Below are positions 23,141 through 33,800 of a stretch of 64,000 bases of DNA, piece by piece. Source of the DNA: Alnus glutinosa (lineage: Eukaryota; Streptophyta; Magnoliopsida; Fagales; Betulaceae). Each line of letters opens with the position of its first letter. Position 1 is the first letter of the stretch. Location: positions 74,501 through 138,500 of the forward strand of contig NC_084899.1 in NCBI RefSeq assembly GCF_958979055.1. Reading direction: 5' to 3'. The translations under genes and the position numbers were made by a program. Below the pieces are notes generated by a model. It had not been told where the DNA came from, searched no databases, and saw nothing but the letters and a program-made list of their open reading frames with translations.

Positions 23141-25165
23141 AATTCAGGAGGGGGCATGGCCAAGTCAGCCGCCTCTAAAGGTGCAGAGGTTGTAGCCCCT
23201 GCAAAAGAACCAAAATCCCTCAAGATAATTTGTTTAACACTTCTAGATTTTTTAGCAGCCTTGTACACCTTCCTTGCAGGAGTTGGAGACATCGGTGCAG
23301 TAGTTAATCCCAAAGAATCAACAAGGGTAATGGGAGAGTAATCTGCATAAGAAGAATGTGTCACAGTGAAAGGTGCCAAATCCAGTGAAGTGGAAACCCT
23401 TTGCAGAACTGAGGTATGAGAAGCTGGAGGAGCATTCTTCATTGCCGTGAGGGAGTGGGCAGCAAGCAACATTCTCTCCTGGATGTTGCTGGAAAGGGCA
23501 TGCCTTTTGGAAGGACTAGAGAAAAGTTATGAGGCTTCCGAAACAGCCACTCTTTTATGCCTAGTAATCTGACTCAACTCCGAGAGAGGCAAGGGGTAGA
23601 CCTCCTTAGTATGTGAAACACCACGAACAGCCGAAATAGAACCCTTCCTTCGGTATGGATGGTGTCGGGTAGATGACCTAAAGGTGCGGGTTGGTAAATG
23701 ATGTGAAATAGGTGCATTCAGGTAGCTCGGGTAAGTGGGTTGGCTACTGCGTATTTGGAAAGGGGAATGAGGCAGTGAGATGATTGGGTTTCTGTATATT
23801 TGGGGTGGAGCATAAATGGGATGTGTAGTAGTGGCCGAATGAAAAGCATGTGTTGGTGGTGATGGTTGTTCAAGTGAAACAGAATTAGGCATGTAATTGC
23901 TAACAGGGAAAGAAGTGGAAGTTGGTGAGAAACTTACATGGGATTGACCAGCCAAGGGAGAAGGATTAAGAGGCAGATGCTCGGTGTCTGTAGTTAAACC
24001 AGTAGAAGTAAACCCCTGATAAAAGTGGATGGGTGATGGTCCAAAAAGAGTGAGCCTAGAGGAAGAGTGACCCATAACACCCGTAAGTTGCTGGGCAAGC
24101 TGCAAATGGCCCGAGTAACTATGTTGGTCTGTAGGTTCATGTATAATAAGCCCAATAATAGTTGGACCCATGGAGGAATGGGTCAATATATGAGGTCCAA
24201 AACCCGATGGAAACTCAGGAGGAAGAGAGTTGGGCTAACCCGCAATACCCAGATCCAGAATATCCTGCTGGCAAAATATATTATCCTTGCCCTTACACCT
24301 GTCAGCCGAAGGATGGTGAGACGTGGCAGCATGGGGATCATGCAACCCATGAACGTACGGACAAACTAGAGGGAGATCCTGCTACAGGCTTCGCCAGAGG
24401 TGCTGATTCAAGAAGCAAAGATGGAGAAGGCCGACCACCACGAACAACATCCATAGGAAAGTGGAATAACATACCCATTGACTCTGTGCAAAGCAACGAA
24501 GAGGCCGGAAAAGTTGCTGGAACTTGAGCCGGAGGTTTAGGAAAACGATTACCCGGGTAGACATAACCTCTGAGAGTGTGGGTATAAATCGCTTGTTAAT
24601 CTGGAGGACCTGGTCTTGGGCAGAAATTTCTCCGATGTCCAATTAAACCACAGAGAACACAGTAGTCAGCCAAACGCTCATATTGGAATTTAATCCAAAT
24701 GGGAGCTAAACCTTCACGCGGTAGAAAGAAGCCCGGAATCAAAGGTTGCACAACATTAACCTCAATCATAATACGGAGATGATGAAAAGCAATAATCCCT
24801 GAATTATCACCGTTCTCAACATTTTTGACATCTCCAATAAACTTGCCAATTTTGATAGCATTAACAGCAGTTAAGTTTTGTAGGGGTAGGCCATGGACTT
24901 GCACCCAAAAAACACAGGTTGAAAAGTTAACTTCTTCAATAGATAGTTCTGGAGGCCATGGCTTGACAACCAAAAGAGCCCCTTTGATATTCCACGGGCC
25001 CATTATCAAGGATTTTATCAACCAAAACCAAAGACGATACAGAAAAAAGCAGTCAGTCCCTAGGTAAAAGATCAACCGAGAAAGGTGAGGTAAACTTCCA
25101 TGCATGAAGTAAAAACTCATATACCAAAAACACCGAAGGGGGATGTAGTGAGATGATGAGACCAA
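23141..25165 (-). pseudogene. LINE ORF1 remnant (DUF4283-like, CCHC zinc knuckle)
   Basis: 24596-25165 encodes a DUF4283-like segment with GPWNIKGALLVVKPWPP followed by a zinc knuckle of the CX2CX4HX4C type (CVLCGLIGHRRNFC). Downstream, a Pro/Ser/His-rich tail (about 23141-24190) is spread over different frames. ORF1 of plant L1 elements binds RNA. This copy is disrupted. Confidence 0.8.
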
Positions 25166-25170
25166 GAAGA

Positions 25171-25887
25171 CGAAAGGCTTTCGATTGATGTGATTTAAAG
25201 TAAAAAAAAAAAAAAAAATTTGTATGGAAATGTGAAAAAGTTTTTTTTTTTTATTTGTTGAATAGTAATAAAAAATAATTAATATGATATAAAAAGTTTT
25301 AAAAAAAAAAAATTGAATGTTTTGAAGTTGTTTTTTTTTTTTTTTTTTTTTGAAGAAGTGAAAAGAAGAAGAAGAGGAGAGTGAAGTTGTTTATCAAGCG
25401 GTGCACATGATTCGGCTGCACCTTTGAGGGACTTTTTGAGATTTTTATCCCTTAGAAAATAGTTGGTGGATTTTTTGAGGTTTGTACCATTTCAAGAGGA
25501 GTTGAGAGACATTTCGAAGTTTGTGCCTCTGTTAAAGCCCTTTGATTTACCTTTACTAAAGCCCTTTGTTGTCGCTAATGTTCTCAAAATTGATTGAGTT
25601 ATTTATTTGACTTATTTTCATTGATTTCTTAGTTTTTGGTTTTCCGCACTGATTTATGGTCATTTAGGAGTTGTTGTTTGGATTGTCTTTCTTTTTTTTT
25701 TTTCTTTTTTTTTTGTGTGTTTGCTTGTGTTGTAATTTCCTTTTTCTCCGTCCTCATTTTGAATAATAATAATAATAAAAAAGAATCAGCTGGACCTGAA
25801 AGCACTCACTTTGGCCTTTTATCACTGTATATTTTATTCCACTTGGGCTGATACATGGCCCAAAGAGTTAATTTGGAACGCCGGAAG
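25171..25887. other. Low-complexity intergenic DNA upstream of RAD51
   Basis: Several poly-A and poly-T runs (for example 25203-25219 and 25330-25351) and AT-rich spacer. No gene is seen. Confidence 0.5.
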
Positions 25888-25900
25888 CTTTCTCAGAAAG
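25888..25900. promoter_or_regulatory. CTT(N7)AAG, SOG1-type motif upstream of RAD51
   Basis: CTTTCTCAGAAAG fits the CTT(N7)AAG palindrome reported for the plant DNA-damage regulator SOG1, whose Arabidopsis targets include RAD51. It lies 184-196 bp before the ATG. A chance match somewhere in a few hundred bp is not rare. Confidence 0.5.
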
Positions 25901-25910
25901 CCTTAATACT

Positions 25911-25918
25911 TTTGGCGC
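25911..25918 (+). promoter_or_regulatory. E2F-type site upstream of RAD51
   Basis: TTTGGCGC fits the plant E2F consensus WTTSSCSS. It lies about 165 bp before the RAD51 start codon and 10 bp after the SOG1-type motif. This would suit S-phase expression. Confidence 0.5.
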
Positions 25919-26083
25919 CCACTAAACCCGTTTCAAAGTACCATTTCCCTCCAATCCCATCCATTACTTCACCAAACAATTGCCATTGTTAATAGCTCAG
26001 ATTTTTTTTTTTGTGCCATTGCCCTTATTGCTATAGAACTCTCTGTCTCTCCCTCTGAGTGGTCGTGTCTAGGGGAAGTGACA

Positions 26084-26305
26084 ATGGAGCAGCAAAGGAA
26101 CCAGAAGATGGCACAAGATCAACAAGAAGAAGTGGAAGAGATACATCATGGCCCTTTCCCTGTCGAACAGCTACAGGTTTTACCAACCTCACATATCTCT
26201 TTGTTTTCCATTCCGATGTTGCACCACGAATCATGGGCACGCCCCAAATTTTGTGCTTTCTTCTTAGGATGATTTATTCTTCGTACTTGTCACACACAAA
26301 AAAGG

Positions 26306-26337
<32 letters not shown>

Positions 26338-28914
26338 CTAATTCATCTAAAAAAAAATTGGGGGGTTTTTATTTTTAGTGCGATTCCCTGTAGAATGTTT
26401 TTGTGCTTCTTGATTCCACGTCTTTCTCTTTTGTCATATGATTCGAGTGGTGTTGGGTCTATTTCCGATTGAAATGGGTTTATTTGATTGACAAACCCAA
26501 TTTTTCAAACCACCAATTAAATCCATATTTTGTTTTGACTGACCCATGGGGTTGTTCTGATCTCTGTCCTGAAATTCTCAATTTTTGTTGTTGTTAATAT
26601 TGGTTTCTGGATCTTCAACTCAAGGCGTCTGGCATTGCTTCCATTGATATTAAGAAGCTTAAAGATGCGGGTCTCTGCACTGTTGAATCTGTTGTTTACT
26701 CTCCCAGGAAAGATCTCCTGCAAATCAAAGGAATCAGCGATGCCAAAGTTGACAAGATCATCGAAGCAGGCATGTCCATGCCACCCCATTTACATCCTCC
26801 CCCCGATTTTCCATCATCTTAATGTGTGCATTCGCTATCGTTTGCGATATGTAAGTTGAGATCATGATGTTTGGTTTGCTTTGATTTGCCTCTTTTAATA
26901 ACAGCTTCCAAGTTAGTGCCTTTGGGTTTTACTAGTGCTACCCAACTCCATGCCCAAAGGCTTGAAATCATTCAAATAACCTCTGGATCAAGAGAGCTTG
27001 ACAAGGTCTTGGAAGGTCAGTCATTCAGTAACGTCTGAGGTTTTAATTTATTCTGAAACCCTTTCTTAAGAAGTTAAGAGAAGTGAGCAAGAAACACAAA
27101 AACAGGAGAGAGAGAGAGAGAGAGAGGGAGGGAGATAGAGACTGCTAATTTTGCTCGCAAGCATTAAGTCTCCTCAGCGACATTGCATTTTTATAACTTG
27201 ACATGGCTAGCTTATGACAGGAGGAATTGAGACAGGATCTATTACTGAGATCTATGGTGAGTTCCGCTCTGGAAAGACTCAATTGTGTCACACACTCTGC
27301 GTCACTTGCCAAGTAAGAGGTTTCCTTTTTTCATCTTATCGCACATTTGCATTTTTGCTTTTCATTAGAAAGTAGTCGCATCTCTTCTTCTCCACTTGAC
27401 TAAGCGAAACTAGAATTTACCTGCATTTGTACGACCTTCTGTTTCCAACAAACTTTATATTGAGTTGATTGGATTTTAAAGTTTCTATCTTTGTAGAGAT
27501 GCAACTGCCATCTCTTACCTTTGATGTCAATTGCAAACTTGTTGTGCACTATGACATTTCAGCTTCCATTAGATCAAGGAGGCGGCGAAGGAAAAGCAAT
27601 GTACATCGATGCAGAAGGTACATTCAGGCCACAGAGACTCTTGCAGATAGCAGACAGGTGTCATGCAGCTACCTTTAGATAAATATGCTGCTCTGCGGTG
27701 TGATCCATTAAAAGCTGATGGTTTTGAATGCCGCAGGTTTGGACTAAATGGTGCTGATGTCTTGGAGAATGTGGCCTATGCTAGAGCATATAACACTGAT
27801 CATCAGTCTAGGCTTTTGCTTGAAGCTGCTTCAATGATGGTAGAAACCAGGTGTCGTACTGTATTTTGGCTTTGATTGTACCAATGAATCACTTGTTCCA
27901 TGTTGTCACTATCGACAAAAGTCAAGAAAATTCCCTATAATTTCATCTAATTTGTCTTTTGTTATTGAGACATATCCACTTAGGGGCTTCTCATGGCAAA
28001 ACTTGCTTGGTGAAAGACAAACCTCCCTTACAAGTTGTCAGTGGTTTGGCAGTTAAATATGTTTTATACTGGAATTTTAAAAACACTGAACAACCATTAC
28101 TTCAATTCTGGGTTGTCACTATTTGTTCACAACAAATCCACTAACAAAGAATCTTTACTTACGTGCCTCCACAGCTTATTGGAGTTGTCCTAGGTCGCTT
28201 CTATACACTTTTGAGTTGCAGGGAAGGCTAATTGTTCAATGGATTTGCTTCTATAGGTTTGCGCTTATGATTGTAGACAGTGCTACTGCTCTGTACAGAA
28301 CGGATTTCTCTGGAAGGGGGGAACTTTCAGCACGGCAAATGCATCTTGCAAAGTTTCTCCGGAGCCTTCAGAAGTTAGCAGATGAGGTAACTCTTACCAA
28401 CAACCTATCATGTAGAGAAACCTTCTTGGTTCTTCTAGTTGAATATTTCAAGGGTTAGGGCTTTTAGGAACTTAGAATCATTCAACTGATAATCACACTT
28501 GGATCTTTGGCAGTTGTTATTCATTAACATTTTCCTTGTGTATTCCGTGGGTTGTAGTTTGGAGTGGCTGTCGTCATCACAAACCAAGTAGTTGCACAAG
28601 TGGATGGTTCTGCAATTTTCGCTGGGCCTCAAATCAAGCCTATTGGTGGTAACATTATGGCTCATGCTTCCACGACAAGGTCTGTAGAAGAAACTTTATT
28701 CTTCACAACCTTCTCCCCAAAGGAAAAGTGTGGCTCATTGTTTGAATGTTGCTAAATGTATATGCCTATTTCATTTCATGCTTATGACAGGCTTGCACTG
28801 CGTAAAGGAAGAGGAGAAGAGCGCATATGTAAAGTAATAAGCTCTCCTTGTTTGGCTGAAGCTGATGCACGGTTTCAGATTTCTGCAGAAGGTGTAACTG
28901 ATGTCAAGGACTGA
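26084..28914 (+). CDS. RAD51: DNA repair recombinase RAD51
   Basis: Nine exons: 26084-26176, 26625-26769, 26905-27015, 27221-27312, 27563-27657, 27737-27850, 28257-28386, 28558-28679 and 28791-28914, giving 341 aa, about the length of plant RAD51. The protein forms ATP-dependent filaments on single-stranded DNA and drives strand exchange in homologous recombination and meiosis. Visible parts are an HhH region (about residues 60-85, [15 protein letters not shown]), Walker A GEFRSGKT (129-136, K135) and Walker B LMIVD (220-224), followed by DNA-binding loop sequence ending in [13 protein letters not shown]. All introns are GT-AG except intron 2, which begins GC. The ATG at 26084 is preceded by in-frame GTG-ACA, not by another ATG. 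The copy is intact. Confidence 0.97.
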
Positions 28915-29221
28915 TCCATTTCAATTCTGCCCATCATTTCCCACAACTTTTGCCAAGTCCTGTTCATCATATGCTCCTGCAGGCTAGCGATCTTTGTTAT
29001 TTTGTTTACAGGTGCTTCCAAATTTTAATAGCTATTCTGAAGCTTTGCAGGTTCCTCTTTTTTTTTTTTTTTTGTTCATAATCATTGGATAGATTTCTAC
29101 CACTTTTCAAGTAATTCTGCTACTTGGGAAGATGTTTGATTGTGATATAGATTCAAAACTTGTCTTGACCATATGTTTATGCAGGAAAACAATAAGAAGT
29201 ATTGACGATGATTTGGTTTTC
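28915..29221 (+). other. RAD51 3' flank
   Basis: Presumed 3' UTR and spacer with a T15 run near 29055. No other gene is seen. Confidence 0.4.
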
Positions 29222-29660
29222 TTATTGTGATTGAGATCAAGGGTCGAGGAGGTCCAACTCTATTTGCAAAAAGAACTCCAATGCCTTTGGCTTGCGCTTA
29301 ATCAAAAGCCATGAACCATGGTAGTTAGTATAAGTGACAACATCAACCCCGCATATCCTCCCCTTCATTTGCAAAAGGAACTCCCAAGCTTCCTTAATCT
29401 GAGCAGCTCTAAAATACCCTCTCCACCATCTCTTTCAACACCTCCAATGCTTTGGGCGTGCGCTTAATCAAACACCATCCGTTTGCAGTTATGTTATAAC
29501 TAACATGATCAGTCTTAAACCTACACTTTAGAGCCTTAAACAAATTATAAGCCATTTTGATGCGAATCAATAGTCGTATTGAACAACTTCAAATCCCGTA
29601 CACGACTCTTTGTGCATAAATAAGAACAATTTGACAGCTTTATTGGGTTTTCTAGAGAGA
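29222..29660 (-). pseudogene. PPR protein pseudogene fragment (OTP43-like)
   Basis: Read on the - strand, one frame gives a segment with VSYNITANGWCLIKRTPKAL and LEVLKEMVERVF followed by a stop. The same frame then continues with QIKEAWEFLLQMKGRICGVD and VVTYT. Further upstream, KAVKLFLFMHKESC lies in another frame. These are P-class pentatricopeptide repeats and resemble the mitochondrial splicing factor OTP43. Stops and a frameshift, and a length of only a few repeats, mark it as a dead fragment. The OTP43 assignment is from memory of the family and is less certain than the PPR call. Confidence 0.75.
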
Positions 29661-30814
29661 TCGATGAGTTCGAAAGAGTTACATAAGTGAGCTTCGAATT
29701 GCAATTCATCAGTTCAATGATAGTGATCTTTACTTTGCCTCCAAATAGTACTCGTATTTCAAACCCTAAAACCCTGTACCCTTCAATCTCCCTCTCTCTG
29801 AAATTATTATTATTTAATGTTTGAAAATTGCTTTGTTGTTGCTTTTGGAAGCGAGATCTTAATGCATTCTAAGCAAGCTTGATTTGAAATTAATGTCACA
29901 TTTGGGTTTTAAGGTATAATTTTGAACAATTAAAAGCTGCTTTGTTCAATTTCTAACCCCCATTAGTTTCTAAGTTTAGCCTTGAAATGGCATAAAGAAA
30001 CAAGAGTTTTGACTTGAGCACAGTAAAGGGAGATCGTGGAGTCCAAGATCATTCAAAGGAAAAAGAATCTGGGCCTTCTGTCTTGTGGAACTTCTTCATA
30101 TCTATCAAGGAGATACCTTATTTTGACATTGTGGAATAATTGTGGCATAAAAATGTGATTTTTAGCATTTCTCTTTCTATAATATCTCTATACTCTCATA
30201 CGATGACAACAACAAACAAGCCATGCATCAAAAAAAAAAAAAAAAAAAAATCGAGAGCTTATGATGAGCATCTATTTGAGTCGATCATTTCCGAGATCTA
30301 CTTCTGTAATATCTGGGGCAATATACCCTTTACTTGAAATATTGAAGAGGCTCCAACAGCATTATATAAGGCAGTATATAGGGGGCAATTCAATCATAAC
30401 ATACATGTACAAGAGCTTAATCAATTAATTCAAAAAATGGTAAAGTAAAAAACCCTCAATATAAAATGATGAGAGAAGCATTACATAAAAAAAGTGCTAT
30501 TTTTCACTCTCTTGAAATAATATACATAGACGATACAAGAAGATACTCTACAATTACTCCAAAAGAGAGGTTATCCAGTACTATACCACTACTGAAATGT
30601 TCACGGCGTTAAAAAAGCCTTTTCCCTATCCTAATGGAACAAAAATTCTTCTGAAAAAAAAAAAAAATAGAACAAAAATTAAGGTTACATTTATGTAGAG
30701 AACACAATGAGGCAGCCATCCCAATAATACAATAGAAGAACGAGAGAAGAAATGTGAAAATAGTAAAAAGGGAAAATTTATACCAACTTACATATACAGG
30801 AAAAAGATTTCGCA
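29661..30814. other. Spacer between RAD51 and FAB1A
   Basis: The two genes converge here. Poly-A runs lie at about 30231-30250 and 30655-30667. The end nearest 30815 presumably holds the FAB1A 3' UTR. No further gene is recognised. Confidence 0.4.
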
Positions 30815-33800
30815 TCATCCATCTAAGGATGTTCCACCTTGCGAGTTTTCTTCACAAAGGTCAGATTGAGACCCACTGGGAACAATCATTGGAGAGGACC
30901 ACTGATCTGGGACCATAAGAAAATAAGCAGTCATGGCTTTTCTGAACCGCTTCTTGTACTGCTGAGGTGAGATCACAGTTGGAGTTGTGTTCTTAGGTCC
31001 ACCAAGGATGCCCGAGGTCTTCACCCAAGTTTCAAGGTGCTTATCCCACGTATATTGCCTCATAAAATCAATGATCCCCAGAACTAGCTCGTGCTTTTCT
31101 TCATCCACACCAACCAATAATGAGTAGTCCATTACATCAATTGACTGCAGAAATATATAATGACATATTAGAAAAGACACACACAACACATACAACCAGT
31201 AAGAGAAGAAAGCATTCCAAAAGTACAATAGATTATAATTGAAAAAACAATGCTTTAGATGGAGACTGAATCCACCCATTTTTGTATGACAGCCTTGGAG
31301 GATCTCTAAGGAAATGAAAGCCAGCCAAACGATTGTTAACCCGTTCTTATTTAAACCATATAAAAACATGCCTATGTGTGGGTTTTACAAGGTTCAAATA
31401 AAAACCACTGAGGGAAATCTTGTTATTGTGTGTGCTCCCATTATATCATGACAGCCAAATCCAACTTACAGCAAGAAATGAAGTATCATTCCAGACAGCT
31501 CTCTCCAGCAATCGCTTTGCCTGGTTTCCCACAAAAATTGGAGAGGTTGGCATTGCTTCAATCAGATTCTGATCCAGCAGAACTTTATTGTTCCCACTTG
31601 TATCAGGATTATAGCGTGAGCGAGAACATCCTTTGAGGTCATAAAGTCGTGTTACATTACGCCTATATAGAAGATTCTCCATTACCAAAACATCCATTTT
31701 TGATTCTTTCCCTCCTTTGAGGTGCTTAGAAACCTTCAAGACATTGCCGACAAAGAAAAACCAAATAGCAATTCATCAATAGAGTTAATAAGAAAAAGCC
31801 TGGGAAAAATCCAAAAAATAGCATTCTTTGGGTGGACAGTAGCTTTAGGTAAAATTTTAACAGCTGACAATTTTAGGATATGAAGAATTATTGTGGATTC
31901 ATTTTGCATGTGTAAGAACAGCGGTGAGACAATGGTTCATCTTGTATTACATTGTGCCATGGAGAGGGAGCTTGGTAACTAGTCTTATTTTCATTTGGGG
32001 TCCACTGGCAATGCCAAAGACATGCTCGAAAGGGAGATTTTGTCAACATGACAATAGTAAGATTTTGAGTGCTGTGCCGCTTTGTCTCATTTGGCCTATA
32101 GAGAGAGAAATATTATATATATATTGTACTCCTATCAAAACTCAGATGTAGTAAAATGATACTGTAATTGGGGGCAAAAAAACTCTTATTTCCGATATTC
32201 AGCTATAAATCTTAACTTCTAGCCTTGATCAACAAGTCAGAAATCCATCAAATATTTTAACATATAATCATACAGGACTAATTACAAAGCCAATTTTGTT
32301 AAATGACTTGATATGACTTGCTTGACATCTATAATATTTGAAGAAGATCAATCCAGCAATAAGGCAGAAAGCAATTCATCACTTAGTGTTGGCCTTTAAA
32401 ACTATTTTTAAGCTTTTTCATTATGGCAAAAGTGACAAACAATACCTGATAAATGCCCAAGATCTTAGCCAGACAAGTTGGGCTTCTGGTGCTGATTGAT
32501 TCGCACAAGTACTTAAAATAGGCTGGTGCAAACTTGATGAATGACTCCAACTCCGTCTTCGTGACCTGTTTGATGATAAATCGATCATCCAAGGTTTTTG
32601 CAAAGAAAACATTGCTCTTGCCACCCTGGGCCCCCCACTTCTTACAACGACTAAGAGATCGTACGAAATCGATCTCTGAAGGGCAACAAGACCTCCTCAA
32701 AGACTCAAATTGCTTCGGATAGTAACAAGTCACTGTATACTTCACCTTCCCAAGAGGGCCATCATCTGTAAAACAAACTCTGGCATGAAAACCCTTGGCA
32801 TGTGAGAGTGGGTCCGCAACCTGGGGGCTCCGGGACCAAGAAACAGATGAAGTGCTCTCATCAGTAGAACCAAGACTTCTGTAGGAATCAAGAATTGACT
32901 CATCTAAAGAGTTCAGTGAGAGTAGATTCGCTGAATCAAAAAGCGGCAACGAAACTGAAGTATCTAAAACATCTTTTGCTCTGTCAGGCTCAGACATCTG
33001 GAGATGATAATCAGACGAGACAAGTGCATAAGCTATAACACTAGTGGGTTCATCATCATAAACCGGCACAACAGTGTCATTAACACCAGCAGGCAAAAGC
33101 AGTCTGCCACCATTTTGTCGAGCCAATTCTCTAAATGATGAAACATAGACAGGATTGTGCTCACCAATACCAAGCTGCTGAGAATTCAATGAAGAATTTT
33201 TGTTGAATGAACCATAAAAGTTCAGAAAAGGCATCCGCACCCAGCTAGTGGAGCCTTCCATATTATCATGCTGCTTTGGAGGTAACACAGAGCTAAGAGT
33301 AGAAGCTATCTCAACCCCACCTTTGTCAATAGTGCAATTTTCCTCATGCGATTTTGCTCCAACAGAATTCGCCACAGTTGGATCAGGGAGGGAATTATCG
33401 TTAAGGGGTATGCTAATTGGGTGACTGTCACCAGTCCATGCCGCATCAAGGGAATCAGATAAATTTGCCATAACAGGATACTCTCCTTCTGAGAGGGCCC
33501 TTCGAACAGTTCTTCCACATTCCAGAAGGTCAGAATCATCTCTCATATTTTCACTAGAAGAAGGATGAAGATCAGCATCCTTTGTATGATTCAGATCCAA
33601 GTCCATCTCACTTCCTTTATGAGCTTCGGTGCGATTATGAATGTGACCAGCCTTTGCTCCCTGATTAAGGTTTATATCAGGCTTTGGCTCCAGAAGAAAT
33701 GAGTCGCAACTACTATAGCTTTTATCTGCGTTAGTGGTCACATTTATCTCAATAAGCTTCTCCACAGAACTAATGGTTTTCTCCTTGAGTTTCGAGATGA

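Larger units (their letters stand above)
19007..25170 (-). mobile_element. L1-type LINE, near full length, decayed
   Basis: On the - strand the order is ORF1 (DUF4283-like domain plus zinc knuckle), endonuclease, reverse transcriptase, zf-RVT and RNase H-like domain, then a poly(A) tail seen as interrupted poly-T at about 19007-19050. Each ORF is broken by frameshifts and stops, so the copy cannot be autonomous now. I found no convincing target duplication. Confidence 0.9.

Noticed and set aside
29997..30140. Coding-like stretch (GDRGVQDHSKEKESGPSVLW on the + strand)
   Set aside because: Short, without a domain I recognise and without splice context. It may be a gene relic but I cannot support it.
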